Below are positions 12,601 to 27,800 of a stretch of DNA of 64,000 bases, one piece after another (the stretch's first letter is position 1; every line of letters begins with the position of its first letter). The DNA is from Rhea pennata (lineage: Eukaryota; Chordata; Aves; Rheiformes; Rheidae). Location: assembly GCF_028389875.1 (NCBI RefSeq), contig NC_084669.1, positions 4,797,501 through 4,861,500 on the forward strand, in the 5' to 3' direction. Position numbers and translations under genes: made by a program. Below the pieces are notes generated by a model, which saw nothing but the letters and a program-made list of their open reading frames with translations, ran no database searches and had not been told where the DNA came from.

Positions 12601-15600
12601 GAGAAACCACCCTCAATGCTGCAAAGCTGGACTTTGTTTTGACTGATTTTAAAACTGGCCTATTTTTATAATTCCTATTTGTTAGTCTAGGGCTCTGGAT
12701 TAATTATGCATTGATACTTGACTGTGTGTAGTTTCAAAATGTACTTAGCAAGAATGGTTAGAAGCAAACCAAGAATGTACTTGCTTCCTGCTCATCCTGT
12801 GCATACAGTTGACTGTGTCACTTAGCTCTAGGCAGCCAAGTGCATACAGTTAAGAATTCCAGCCATTCCACTTCACCTAGATCTAGAATTACATCTCAAA
12901 CACAAGGACAATTCATTGGAAAACACTCTACAACTACAGTAACTCAAAATAACAAATAACAAATCACGTGAAAATTCCTTGGGAATCATGTAATATATAT
13001 TCATCTTCCCTTCAACTCTCATTTGATCTGTGCCTCCTTCAATAGTTTGTATAGAAATAACATAACAGGTAGTATTTATGAAGTATTTGTGGTATTTGTT
13101 AACCATTTTCATGTAACTCTCCTATAAGAAGATTTATCACATTGGTGCAGTAAATATACTTCGGGGTAAAGGAGAAATGTTTTTTTCAATTCTCACATAT
13201 TCAATCAACAAGCTCAAAGTCAGACAGCTTCTTGAGAACCAGACTGCATTTCAAACCAGATTGCATTTCAAATTGAGATTCTCTTGGTATGAAGAACTGG
13301 AAATGGTCTCTCACCAAGATTTCCAAATGGACATGTAATGTAATTCCAAATGCAATACATTAATTGGAATATTCTTTAAACAGTAAAAGGCTCACAAAGA
13401 GCAAGTCTTTTTCTGTAAATCTCTGGAAAATAAATGGAAAAATGTAAAACTCTGTTCTCCTATGAATCTTCTAATTTAGCACATCAGCAGCTCCTACTTC
13501 CTTAGGTACTTCCTCTATTGTAGTGTAGTACTCAAACAATAGTGCTCTCATCTTAATTAGATCATTGCACCATCTAATGAAAATAATTCATTAGTTCATC
13601 ATATCCAACTAATTTATATTTTTCTTAATTTCATCCTACTGTTCTTTTGCTCTACTTGTCGGACAATGTAAAATTCTCTCCAGTTACTTGAAATGCACTA
13701 AATCACGTAACTGTGTTATTTTTCAGTATTGAGGTTTGCAATGGTGACCACAAGGCCAACCCAAAGCTCCTTCATTTTTCTTGTCTAAGCTGAAAACTTT
13801 TTATCAATATCTTTAAATAGCTTATATGTTTTATACTTCACATAAGACTTCTCTAAAAATCTTGATATGGAAAAAAAAAAAGAAAAAAAGAAAGAACAAA
13901 CATCACCACAGAAAATATCACATAAAATGCTCTATTTGAGTAATTTCCATGCAGCAATTAAACCCTGCTCTGCAAATCTGTCTCGGAGCTTTACCATGAA
14001 CCAGAACAGTACTTAAAAAAAAAAAAATCTGTTCATTGTGTCCCATATGAAAAAAGCACAAGATCTGGGACAAGATTTAAAATTATTAGAGAACTTCAGC
14101 TGACACACACTACTAGCATTGCATTTAGCCAAATACCAAATGCATGCACTTTTTTATACATTCTCAATACATGTCATTTTTTCTAACCAGAAAAGAACAA
14201 TTGTAACCTTCTATTACTGAAGATGTTCCAGTGCAATAGATTAGATTGACTGGGTTGAGTGAGGCATAAAAAGGGAAAACTAACTACAATAAACACAGTG
14301 CTTGCATAAAATAGATTTAAGTCCTGTCGTCATCACTGAAAGCTTTGTAACATTCACAATACCACCTCTGTAGCCCTACAATCTACCAACCACCATGGAC
14401 AGTCCTAAGCCTATCAGTGCCAAATGTAGAAGTGTGATTTATGACAATCCATGATGCTTTTTCCAGTGGAACTCAGTGGTTACAATTCATACATGCATAT
14501 TTCTCCACAGAACTTCATAGACAAGCACCAAATATAATGCATACATTTCTTTCAGAAGATATTGTGCACTTACAGAACACAGCATATGTAACCAAGAGAC
14601 ACAAAACATTCACAGCTATAAAACTGATCAAATCATTGGCCTTCCTTTTATAAGATGAACTGTTAATTAGCTGACAAGGCTATTCAGGTGGTCTCCTGGA
14701 GTATAGCATGCAATTTATGTTTGCAGGAAATCACACTATTTTGATTTGTTCAGAGTATTTTTTTTAAAAAATGCTTTCCTGAGAGTTCTACAAAAAGAGA
14801 TAGCCCTTTTACATAACCCTGTACAGCCAGCTTTTAGCAGTCCTTCAGGGAGCTCAGTACTTTTCTCCATAAAACTTGATCCATAACAGGTTTGCTTTTA
14901 GCACTGTGTTAACTCAGGTGAGTAATGCCACTCACTTACTTCCTAGACTCATGCAAAACTCCAGAAGCCAGGCTAAGACAGTATATCAAACTAGGAGACC
15001 CATTAAACAGTATGAATCAAAAATCTGATCTCTATTGACACTCATGTTAGCAAAGCAGGCTAAACTGTCGTTAAGGACTGCCTCTCTTTATTAATATACT
15101 CATATTCTTCAATATAACAAACATTTTGTAGCTTGGTTATACTCACTTTAGGCTCACACGTAGAACATTTTGAGTAGAATAATTATAGTTAGCTGTTGCA
15201 GTGAATGTAGTCTTCATACTAGTCTAATAATATGCTCAGGGGCTGTGTTCAGCTGAAAGCAAGCCTAAAATGCATTTTTAATAATACAGCTAGAAGAAAC
15301 CTTCAAATATCATCTAGTCTATCCTTCTACTCCTGTATTTTGCAAATCTCCAAGTTATTGATCAAAAATATGGAAGGTACTTGCTTCTTAGGCATAAGGA
15401 TAATTACAACATTAATCCTTTGCCTATCAACAGGCAAAGTGGGTGCGTGGGGGAGTCATTCACTAAAGTAGTTACTTCCCTTTTAGGCTGACAACAAGTT
15501 AGAAAACAATTTACAAATTTAATGGTGCTTTCCCGTCTTGCTTGTTTCTTTGTATAGTATTACACACTACAATCTGCTTGTTTCACTCAACATGCATCAA

Positions 15601-16989
15601 ACTAGTTAAATCTCATTTTTCCTAGCTTAACTAGAAAATCTTTTGGGAGCTTCAGACTCCCTATTCCTATCCCTTCAGCCTAAGCCCTATTCAAAGTGAA
15701 GCATCAGTGATGTAAAGTAAAGCAAAGCATCAGTAAAGTAAGCTTTAAAAATTAGATTCTTCTAAATTGGCCAAAACACAACTCTTCTTTCCACCAAAAC
15801 ACTTGAACAAATTCTCATTACCAGCGTTATTTTTTCAGCTACTAAGTTTTCAGTCTCTTGATTCTTAGTTTATTAGCTCTCCAACGCTGAGGAGACTTCT
15901 TTGGTAAACGAAATACTTCTAACATAGTAGTAGAGTAAACAGAGAGGGACATAAAACAAATACTCTTGGAAAAATATTGTGTGTGTGTGCGTATACACAC
16001 ATACATATATAAAAAAATTCTCTCTTTTCTCCTCAAAAGGGGAAAGGATATCTCAAATGGAGAAACACTCTTCTCTCCTTGTAGAGAACTATTGACTTCC
16101 ATGAGAGAGTTCTCATTTGCAAATTAACTAATGCTCACTTAAATCCTCAGGGTTTTTCTATGTAAAATGCATTGAACATGGAAAAGCTACTGTGAGGTGG
16201 TATTACAGAATTCCTATTACTTCCCTTATATCTTTGTCTTGCAAAACCACTAGGTCTTTTTTAACCCCATTTCACAGAGATTTCAACTCAACCTTTTATA
16301 AAAGGAGAACTGTAAACAGCCCCTTAGATTAAAACCCTTAACAGTTGAAGAAGGCTGGAAAGGGTGGTAGATATCATCTACCATTCATACTACAAATTGG
16401 GGCTGGAAGGGCTTAATTACCAAGATATACTTAAGAATACACTAAGGGTTGCTATAAAAATTACTTCAATTACAGCAACTCCATAGGAATCGCTCAGCCA
16501 GGAAGAGAGGAAACCATCACTTCTATTTCCATACACCTCTCCTTGCACCCCCTGCTAATATGGGGTATCAAGAACAAACAGCAGCTCTACTACACTTCCA
16601 GAATCTTTTTTTCTCCCAGGCAGCTTAACACATCCTTTTGCATCAGGCAAAAATTTGCTTCTTTTGTTTTTGTTTTGAAATCTCAGAATTGAGATACACT
16701 GTAAAATCTAAAGTAATTAATTTAAATCAGTGTACTATATAGAAGGTTGTCAGAAGATATACAATTACATATTTTTATCATGACTTGGAATTGAATATGG
16801 AATTCCATGATTTCACACAAACTACTCTCAATCAAGAAATGTAAATTCATGGTTTTCCTTATGATTTCATCAATGACAACGTATTTTTGGTTTATCTCCT
16901 TTAGGATTTTATAATTACAGGTAAATGTAAAATTCAAGATTAATGTTCAGTGGAATAATTTCTGTAACAGTCAAGTAGTCCTTATGGTT
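9646..16989. other. ACADSB 3' flank, no gene recognised
   Basis: AT-rich sequence without a supportable coding exon. The part nearest 16,989 must hold the ACADSB 3' UTR on the minus strand. A candidate minus-strand AATAAA lies at 15869-15874, about 1.1 kb beyond the stop, but it is unconfirmed. A GT/CA-type simple repeat lies at about 15980-16010, and A-rich runs near 13,870 and 14,015. A short stretch near 15,285-15,330 weakly resembles an old CR1 3' end. Confidence 0.55.
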
Positions 16990-17060
16990 TCAGTATTCCT
17001 GTGCTAAGCTTTTTGCAATGGTGCTCAACTGGATATTTGAAGTTCCTTCATATATTGTAC
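16990..17060 (-). CDS. ACADSB: ACADSB exon 11 (catalytic Glu, stop)
   Basis: Ends the protein with [20 protein letters not shown], then EY and TGA. The Glu in IYEG is residue 414, the position of the catalytic base in the human enzyme. Acceptor TTTCAG|GTAC. Confidence 0.97.
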
Positions 17061-20000
17061 CTGAAATCAGAAGAATATAAATTAGAAGAATATAAAATGG
17101 CAGTGAATATATGAAGAAAGATCAAGCTCTTGTTCTAACATTCCAGTTAGAACACTTACAATTATGAAGATTTGGTGAGCAAGTTTTGGGAGCAGAATTA
17201 ATATTTACATAAATGCTAATATTTTATTGTCCACAAGAGTGAAAATCCTTTTCTGCTGGTAAAACTGAATAGCAAGAAATTCTCCTGAAAATCAATTCCT
17301 AAATAACCAATAAAATTTAAGTATTTTTAAATGATATCACCAATAAAAGTAAAGGATAATACTGTTGGAAATGTCACATGACTAGGTCTAGGAATTAGAC
17401 TTGTAAATAAGGAAATCTTGAAAATAGAACTCCACACAGATACCTTCTTTAGCTTAATGAGCTGAATTTTCATTTTTTTCTATGAAACAGGACAAAATGT
17501 GCATCTGTGTATTATCTATATCTAATCAAACATTTTAGCTAGGCCTTATACTTAAAGTTTTACCTCCTTATAGCTAAACGTTTAAATCAGTCCTGATTAT
17601 AGTGTCAAGCGAAAAATATCTTTAAATAATAATGAAAAAAACCAGTCTGTCATTCAAGCTCAAACTTGAGTAATGCTACAAGAAATACTGAGTAAAAACA
17701 TGTGACTCACCTATCTTGCAATCACGGTAATATTTTTCAATTGGATAATCTTTCGTGAATCCAACACCACCCATCCATTCAACACATCTACTAGTCGTGA
17801 GTGTTGCAACCTATGAAAAATGAGTTTCACAGTTAAAGTATCAGCATTTAACTTCACACAGGTAGTAGCAGACTTTATTCTTTGAAGCTATTTAAACCAA
17901 AACAATAATTGAAGTAGTAACTAGAAAAGTGGACTTTTTTTATGTAAGTTATTTTAGAACACAAATAATATGCTAATATGATATGTATATGATAATATAC
18001 AAACAAGAATCATTCTTATATCACTTACCTGAGGACATGTAGAATTCACTGTTATTGCAATAGTTCATATTCTGTACTGACCATGAGTAGTAGTAGCAGT
18101 ATTCAAAACAGCAACTGGAATGAGTGATCCTGTACACACCTGGTTCTGAATTCTATTAAGACTCATATTGTGACCAGAAGAGTTGACATGATCTCAAAAC
18201 GACTTTTATCCATGCCATTGCCCTAACCACAAAAAGAATTCTGAGAGAATGTAATCTCTGTGAATGAGTGAAAATGCTAATTTACTTTTTTTTTTCTAAT
18301 GTTGTTGTTTGATTTTTCAAAATTTTATTTAGGAGCTTGAGCAGTTTATTCTTCAGTGGCCTGCTTTACACTCCCTATTGAACTGAGAGTGAGAAACAAG
18401 ATAAAAGTACATCCACAAATTTCACAGCAAAATATGAATTTAAATCCATTCAGTCTGTAACAGAAGCAACAAATAAACTTAAGTTACCTCAGCAGCATAG
18501 TATTTGGCCATGCTTGCCTCCTTTATGAATGGCCTTCCTGCTTCTGCAAGCCGAGCTGCATTGTAGGTCAACAACCTTGCAGCTTCCAATTGTGTGGCCA
18601 CATGAGCTATCTGATGTTGCATCCCCTGTAATAAGCAGGCCGCAAGTCAGACAGACTAGTATTTAATTGGAGCTTCTAGCAAAACCATTGCTCTCAAAGG
18701 AACATACCTATACTCTAAAATAACAAAGTTCCAGATGGACTAGTAATTCCATATGCCTCTGCATCTATATCGTAGTCGGGAAAAACTGAGCCGAAGTCCT
18801 TTCTAGGAACTGCACTCCCATGCTTTCCTTCCCTCTTCTCGTATTCAGGAGTACTGGGGAACTTCTTGCCTACACAATCTATCTTGACTAGGTAAGAGGG
18901 TGTAACATGAACCTAACTGCCTTCATGAACATCAAGGAAAACTTCAGCCAAATTTGTTTATTTTGCAGCTATCTATTGAGAAAATTCTTATGTTAAAAAG
19001 TCTAGTTCCCTGAGGAAGCTTAACACAGAAAGACTCAAAGAAAAGGCCCCCTTTGAAGAAACTAACAAGGAGAGTGGGGATGGAACTAGCAAGGGGACAA
19101 CTATTTCTTCCCCGGCCCCATAACCATGAGAGAAGATTTAGGACTAGCATAGAAGTATAGAGGACATGACTGGTGAATGGGCTCACACGGAAGAGAGAGG
19201 TGATGGAGCTCACTTCTGAATGGTAGGTATTATAGAAGAATAGGTTTATGTAAAAAGATCCAAACATTAAGATGATTGAAAAATGAACATTTAGAGGTCC
19301 AACTTGCTCCTAAATACAATGAAATTTTTCATCTTACTAGAATTTACCCAACATTAACATTGCTCCCTAAAATTTGCAAAAATACATATGTGGCTCAAAA
19401 CAACAGAATTATTAGACAATTATAAATCCTATTTCCCATTCAAAAGACATGGTTCCAATAATCTTCTAGTTATCTGCGGATGCTTCCTAAAATTTCTATA
19501 AATTACGAGTAGTATTAATGTTCCTTCTCTTCAGCCAAGACGTAGGTTTCTTTTAACGAGGAAACTACTATAGTAATTGCAATTTATACATCTTCCTATA
19601 CATCATTTTTGTAACAAAGAGTCTTTTTTCATTTTAAGATATAATCATGAAAACTAAATGTCTTTGTATAACACAGGAAATCTAGTAATTCAATCGGTTT
19701 TCCTCATCTTTGTATTTTCTAATGTCTCCAGAAAAATACCTTCCCCTACCTCATGAAAAGGGTATAAACACTGACATATTCAACACACTGAGATTAAAAA
19801 CCAAAAACAGTTCCATGTGTATATTTTCAAATGCAAATAATATATTATCAAAAGATTTACATTAAATATGTACTGAAGTTTTAAATCTTTATATAGTATT
19901 TGCATAAACATACATATTTTACATGACAAATAAATGTTGATCTGAAATTTTTTTGAACAACGCACAAATACTGAAGAGTAGAGACACAACACAAGATGAA

Positions 20001-21797
20001 GCACAAATTATGCCAATCGGATTACTTGTTGTACTGACTTCATACTGTGTGATAACTACTATTCTCTTGCAGAAAACTTCCCATATATCCACTGACAAAT
20101 ACCTGGAAATCAAAGACACTTTTGCCAAACTGGACTCTCTGCTTTGTATAGGGAATTGTATGGTCAAAACATCCCTGTGCCAATCCTAACATCTGCAAGA
20201 AACAAATAACATATTCAGCAAAAGGTTAGTTATCTGAATGCATCCAATGGAGATAGCAGTCATTCTTCTGGTCAGAGAGTTTGCCTTGCTAAAAAGCCTC
20301 ATATTCAAGAGAAAAGTTAAGTTTTCTTCCTACCTAGAGATTATTAAAAATTACATAAAGCCAAAATATAATAAAAATTCTGTATAGAATCTCAAAAGCC
20401 AGAGTTCTAACAATTACTAGACTCACTGAGGTAAGTCATAACCAAAATAATTGTTTGAGGACTGAAGTCTATTCCATACTCCTGAAAGAAACCCTGTCAT
20501 TAAAGGCAACAGATTTATAAAAACGCCGCCTGTCTTTGAGTTATCGGTCAAATACGGTTTCTCAAGTATTAAATGTTTCTGGGAAAATTACACAGGAAAA
20601 TGACTATAAACTGAATGCTACAGATATGTTACATTATTAAAAGAAAGATGATTTGAAGGATTATTTAAAATTATTCTCACATTAAAAATAATTTCTCTTT
20701 TTATAGAAGATACCAGGATGTCAGAATCAGTAATTTATTTTAGAAGTTAGAGAATTAGTATAGTGAAAGGAGACGTAGCATTAGTTCTAGCATTTTCTGG
20801 AAAAAAAAAAAAAAACACATTGACAGAATAATTTCAGAAGACCCACTGTCTTTCCACAAACTTTCCTCAGTCTAAGGAAAACAGCAGAACACAGTTGCTT
20901 ACGAGGAACTGGAAGAACACAACAGTGAATTTTGTACAAGGCATCAACAGTAACTAAGAAGAAAACTTAATCTTCCTTAGTTGAGCTGGATCAAAATCAT
21001 TGACCAAGGAATAAGAAGCTAGCTGTTGCAGTACTAGTACTCTGAACTCTGTCTCTGAACATGATGTCTCAAGTACGCAATGTTAACAGAATTCATCCTA
21101 CCTAATACTCACATCTTGAATGTCATCAGTAAAAAGCCACAGTTTTTTCTTTAATAACACTCCATAATCCACTATTAATGCTAACAAGAATTAATGCTTG
21201 CCTCAGGATGAAGATATAATTATTTGAAAAGATCTTGGTTTTGTCTGTAAACATTTAAGTGCATTATATACTAATCCTGGAGGACATGATCTGAGAAAAA
21301 TACACGCTAACATTTATAAAGAAACTAATTTACATCTATGTAGTTCCCAATTTGTCAGCATTAAACAAGCATTATGAAATCTGTGAAGCATACTAGAAGT
21401 TTTACAACTTTGAAAATACCGAATTTTGAGAAGCATATTACATTGCAAAGAACACAGTAAAGAAAGGATGCTGCCTTTCATATAGCTTGGAATATATCAC
21501 TGGTAGTAAATAAAATCAGCTGATTTAATTTCATAACCACCTATCCATCTGGAGGCATTCTTTCTAACTAGTTTCTTCATAAGAGAAACAAAAAATAGAA
21601 AATTACATCAAGGGAAACATAAAATAAGGAAAGAATAAAATGGAAATGAATGACATGAACTAAAGGAAAAAAAATAGTAGTAAGTAGTTAAATTGTAATC
21701 TTAAAACTTTTCCAAGCCATGATAGGATACTAGAGCATGACAGTCTGCTCTGTCATCAAGCAGCTTACATCCATTTACTTTTAATGATGTTCAATAG

Positions 21798-21856
<59 letters not shown>

Positions 21857-24800
21857 TTTGCTAGTGTGACTTTGATGGGACTCAGATACATAAATAGACC
21901 ATAACCCCTGCGTAACTTCAGAGCTACTGAGCTGTAAGGTCACTCCTAAGGAGTCCCAGCTCAATTCAAGGGCTGGAGAAAAGAAGAAAAAAAACAGAAA
22001 GAGAAAAGAAGTTGAGCCCTTTAGCCAGGTGGATGAGGGATGAGCCTGGTGCACTGCCGCATCACTCCCTAATAGTTTAAGGTTCTAAAAAAAAAAAAAA
22101 AAAAAAAGCAAAAAAAGAAAAAGGGAAATGGGAAATGAACATAAAGAAGTAATATAGTACACCACAGATTAGCTGTACTATCAGATTTGGTATGTAGAGA
22201 TGACATGTAGAGATGAGCCAACTTCAGCATCTATAATAATAGAACTACTTTGCACTAGAACTAACTGAAACTTTTTTCACAGCTGCAATTATATTTTTAA
22301 GATGTCAACTGTCTTTAAACTATTTCTCCTGCAAAACTAAAATCAATACTATAGGGCTTTAGAACTGCCATTCTTGCTCATTCAAGCACACTTCATTTGA
22401 AGGTGCCAACAAAAGTAGTAACTAAAATATAACAATTACTTGACCTTAACTTTTAATGAGGTTATAAGTGTAACTTGGAGTAATTAGAGTAAAATATAGA
22501 TCATGTATTTTACTGCCAGAGTATCTAGATTATTTATATCTCCAGGAACAATGTGTCCCATGGCTCCAGTTTTTAAATGCCATATCAAACAAAGTTTAAT
22601 CACAGATAATCTTTAAAAAGGATAGAAGATAGAAAAGCCAATCCATTTAGTAGCATAGCATACTGCTGTGTGGAAAGCCTAAACTTCAGGATGACCTGTT
22701 ACTCCTGGGCTGTTTGCAGACCTGTGTAAAAGATAAGGGAGAATAATAGTACAGAAAGATTACATCTATTATAGCACAACATAATCCACAACAAAATAAA
22801 AATAAAAAAATAGAGACATTTATTAATTGCATCTACTTTTAGAGGTAAATTGAAAATATGATAGTTCATGGCAAGTTTTCACATTGCTGAATCCAGATTC
22901 CTGAAACAAACTGCAGTTTGAGATCCAAATGTAGTTTACAGAAAATATAGTATTTTTAAATAACTCAAAGGTCCACAAATACTTTTCCCAAAGATGCCAT
23001 AATATATTATTTTCAAGCACAGCAATGAACTAGAAAATTTTGATATTAAAAATTCATATTTATTTTGTGATTTTAAAATAAGTTACAGAGCATAAGATCT
23101 CATTTGACTATCCCAAACAATTATGGCTAGAAGCATTACTATGCTTCTCAGTACATTATATTTTCCAAAGAGTTAGTTTTCTAGAACATAATCGAAGAAC
23201 GTTGATATACTTCAGTAGCAGTAGGTAACCAAAGGCAAACTAATTGCCTTTAATGTTTCTTAAATCTACTGCTCATGTCACTAAATGAGAATTTTGCCAT
23301 TTATCGTTTCAGTATGTCGCTGTAACTTAGGTACAGGAATAGTGACATCTAGTGGCAATAGAGTTTTTCATGAAGTATTTTCTAAATATTTACTCTTTAA
23401 GACTTTCAATACTTTGTAGGTTTCAGCCCAAATTCAAAATCCTATAATGACTGCATTCAGTATTAAAAAGTCATAGAATCATAGAATTAGTAAGGTTGGA
23501 AGGGACTTCTGGAGATCATCCAGTCCAACCCTCCTGCTCAGCAGGGTCACCTACAGCATGGTAGACAGGGTTGCATCCAGGCGGGCCTTGAAGATCTCCA
23601 GAGAAGGAGACTCCACAACCTCTCTGGGCAACTTGGTCCAGGGCTCCGTCACTCTCACAGGGAAGAAATTCCCCCTCACGCTCAGGCAGAACTTCCTGTG
23701 CTTCAGTTTCTGTCATTGCCTCTTGTCCTGTCACACGGGGCAACTGAAAAGAGTTTGTCCCCGTCCCCTTGACACCCTCCCTTCAGGTACTTGTGCACAT
23801 TGATAAGATCCCCCCTCAGTCTTCTCTTCCCCAGGCTGAAGAGGCCCAGCTCTCACAGCTGTTCCTCCTAGGGCAGGTGCTCCAGCCCTCTGATCATCCT
23901 TGTAGCCCTATGCTGGACTCTCTCCAGTAGCTCCATGTCTCTCTTGTCCTGGGGAGGCCAGAACTGGACACAGTACTCGAGATGAGGCCTCCCCAGGGCT
24001 GAGTAGAGGGGCAGGATCACCTCCCTCGACCTGCTGGCAACACTCTTCCTAATGCACCCCAGGACACCATTGGCGTTCCTGGGCACAAGGGCACATTGCT
24101 GGCTCACGGTCAATTTGTCATCCAGTACCCACCTGTGCAGCAATACCTATTCTTCCGCAATTTAGCATTCCAATTGCGTACTTATAGCCTTGCCCAACCT
24201 GTCCCAGGATATTGGTCTCGGGAACCTACAGAATAAAACCACTTGGTTATTCTTATTCTATTCAGCTTTGCAACTGCTAGCAGGTTTCACAGATGAATCA
24301 AACGTTCCTCATAAATGAAGGCATAAAATACATAAGACATTTAATTCTGTATATGATCAGAACCTTCTCCAATATGAATGATTATAAACCGATAATTAAC
24401 TATTCAGAATTAATTCACGAGTCAAAAACTGTATCAAAATTTAAGAAATTCAATCCCTCTCAGATCTTTTGTGAAAGAATGGGGAGGAAAGTCACATAAA
24501 GGCAAATACTCAGTATGTTTATAGAAAAAAAAATTAATAAAATCAGGTATTTACTTAACATTCTTTTCTTACATATGACCATACTCAAATTATGCACAAA
24601 CTATGTTTCAACAGCTAAATAACTTACCATACCTTAACATTTTCAAATGTTACTGGGCAGGTAGAGGATGCTCTAATTCCAAGCTTATTCTCCTTCTTCC
24701 CTACCTGTAGTCCTTCTGTGTTGCGATCTACTATGAAGCATGTAATTCCCTTGTATCCCTAAGATGAATTAAAAAATAATCAAAAACTTTTAAAAAACAG

Positions 24801-27800
24801 TATCAGCAAATGGGGTCCAAATACCTCATTCCAATACTGAAATTCACACTTGCTTAATATTACATTACTAAATAAAGCACTGGTACCATCACCTGTTCCC
24901 TCTATGTGGACTAATTATAGCTTAACAAAGGCCAAAGTATACCATTCTATATTAAAAAAAAAAAGTAATGGGAAAAATACAATAAAAACCTTAAAAGTTC
25001 TCATGATAAGACTAGAGACTGGTACTACCAAAAAAAAAAAAAAAAAAAAAAAAAGGCACCTATCTTTTATAGTGCCTATCTATACAGGAAGTCTCTGGGA
25101 AAGCGAGTCAGAGCTGTGCACTGAAGCTACTGCTTGCTGTTGGAATATGTCACAGTTAAATGAAGGACTGCAAGTAAACAGAGGATGTCTTTAGGCTGAC
25201 GTGGTCAGCTGAATAATGGCCCTACCACCATCAGTCACTTGAGTCTACGGGATGCAGGATTTTACTTAAGCCCAATTACTTCAGATATACTTCTCACAGA
25301 GGCCTGCAAACAACATACATTTCCTTTGGAGTTTGTCCAAACTATGAGCACTCCCTACCAAGACCGACATCACTGGGGACTGCATTTGAATATTCAGAGT
25401 GTTATATCCTAATAAGTATTATAAAAGATGTAAGCGGACACCAGAATTAAAGGGCACATTCTCCACGTGCTTCTGGTCTGTAGAACATGACTAGTACTGT
25501 ATTTTTACACCAGAGAGGTTGTGGGGAAAATATTTAATAAAGCACTGAAGTTATTATGATTTTTTTTTTATGAAAAAGCTCAAAGAGTTAATAATTTGAT
25601 ATTCAGTTCATGATTTAGACAGGACATGAAAAGCACATGACAACACAGATTGTATAGCTAGTCTAAATTCTGGCATCTTCTAAGCACAGGCTTAAAATAT
25701 TCACACCTCTGAAGTCTTTTAAAATAGGTTCTTGCAATACAGTACAGTGATTCCCAAACCGCTTAAGCTGACCTCATAGTGGTTTCTTTCTCTCTTCATT
25801 TATTGTTACTCTCTCTTCTCTCTCCTTTTCTCACTCATTCACATTTCACAGCAGTCCCTTCCCCTACCCCCAAAACACCACATCTCTTAACACAAGGGCC
25901 ACAAGACGAACAGACGCGAGGTGTTCCTGGCCATGGTCCCATCTCCTTCTGTCCCTAGCAGAGCAGTTCCTCTCATTAGAGGGTGACAGAGGAAGGAAAA
26001 GTGCTGTGATTCTTGTAGAAGGGTTGTCTCTTATTAAAGGTGAGCCTACTGTTTCTTCTGCCCTTACCACCTTAATGACAAACTGTCTCACCAACTGGGA
26101 GCTGCTAGTGTAGAGTGTATATTTCAATATACAACTCCACAGTGGTCTGTTCTTTCATTTATATCTATGTCAACTGTTACTTAAACTTCAAGCAACATCA
26201 ACTTTTAATCTCCTTCTTAAATATTTAAACATAAAAGCAAATTTATAACTTAAGATAAATACTTATCACACATTTTTGTAAAATGTTATATTAAAGAAAC
26301 AATTCCAGATTAGGCAATGATCAGTAGTTGATGAATATGGACACTGTATTACTAAATCTATTTTCAGTTTAGGTAGAACTCAAATCACCCGTCTGCTTTT
26401 AAACAAACAAATTCAAATTCAGAAAGAAAACGACAGGATGCTCAACTGTTCCACTGAGTAAAAGAAAAACAACTTCCTTTTTATTAGTTACGACTTTGAA
26501 ACTTAAAAATAGGTATCTTCAAGATAAACTTTTAAAAAAGAGATACTTAAAGTTTTTTAAAAAAGTAAGCAATTTAGTTTTGTATTTGATTATTGCTCTT
26601 CTGTTCTGGTATAGTGCATTTTAAAGTCTGCAGTTCACTCTTTTGAATCTTTACTACCTATATCCAAGTTGGTATGTGATGAAACACAAATGTTCAGCTT
26701 TGTGTTTTGTTACATAAACATACTTTACTGTTACACACGTGTTAATTTTTCATTGCATGTAGCCTAAGTTCTAGTTCACCTTCTAATAACAGTAATGTGC
26801 CAGTTAAGTCAGAAATGTCAGAAGGACTTAGACTGTCTGTTCTTTGGTGACCTAGGATAACACCAATGCTTGCTGTGCTCTTCACTGTGCAATTAAAATT
26901 CTGTCATTTTTATTTTAGCGGGAGAAATTTATTGAACTGTGCAGCAGGTTCCCCCTTTAAAAACATTTCTCAACAAAATGTTTTTTTCAGCTACGAAAAG
27001 GTGCAAAGAATACCAACCTTTAGTACCAGATTATTTATACAAATACAGTAATATATTATCAGCTGTCACTGAAAATACAACTATTCCTTAGGAAATTACC
27101 AAAGCAGGATCTGTATTTGCCATTACAAAGAAAACTCCTGCATGTTCCGCAAAGCTAATCCACATCTTTGAGCCGTTGATGATATAGTAGTCTCCCTTCT
27201 TTTCGGCCCGGGTCTTCAAAGAAAATGCATCACTCCCAGATCCAACCTCCGAAAGACAGAAACTGCCTATCTATCAATTGAAGAGAAAAAATAATTTTAC
27301 TTGTTATTGTATACATTGGCAAATGTAACTAGCTTTGAAAGGAAAATAATTATAAACAAGCATAAGCCTGTTAAATTAAAATATTTTAACTTAAACATCA
27401 AAGTAACTAAGTTACAGGTGCGGAGATAAAGAATATAAACACTGTGTAGTTACAAGCATCTCAAAATCAACTGCTTTAAAGTTCTTTTCCACAGTAAATT
27501 AAATTAAAATGAAACTAATGAGCGTCTTTCCACTTTTTAACCTTTCAGCTACTAATGACCAGGAGATATCTACACCACCACAGATTTCATCTCTAGGAAG
27601 AGTTTCAAAGTTTATATATAAAGATATTTCTAATCTTGCAGTTGACCACTTAATCATTAACATTACATAACTATTTAAAACTATATTATAATTTAGTAAA
27701 GTGAGACTTTAACTCACCATATCTTTAGCCACTCTGGGCAAGTAATTTCTCTTTTGTTCTTCTGTTCCATATACAGTGAACAACTTATTAGTTAGTGTAT

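Noticed and set aside
15285-15440. Possible old CR1 3' end (minus strand) near 15.3 kb
   Set aside because: Only a short stretch resembling CTTCAAATATCATCTAGTCT fits. Too weak to list as an element.
1-16989. Search for HMX3/HMX2 homeobox exons expected near ACADSB
   Set aside because: No homeodomain-like translation (WF.N.R.K) seen in the listed frames. The genes are presumably beyond the left edge.
23516-24143. Several small frames on both strands (e.g. 23558-23803, 23868-24143) as possible genes
   Set aside because: All lie within a CR1 element. The plus-strand ones are antisense to the CR1 reverse transcriptase.
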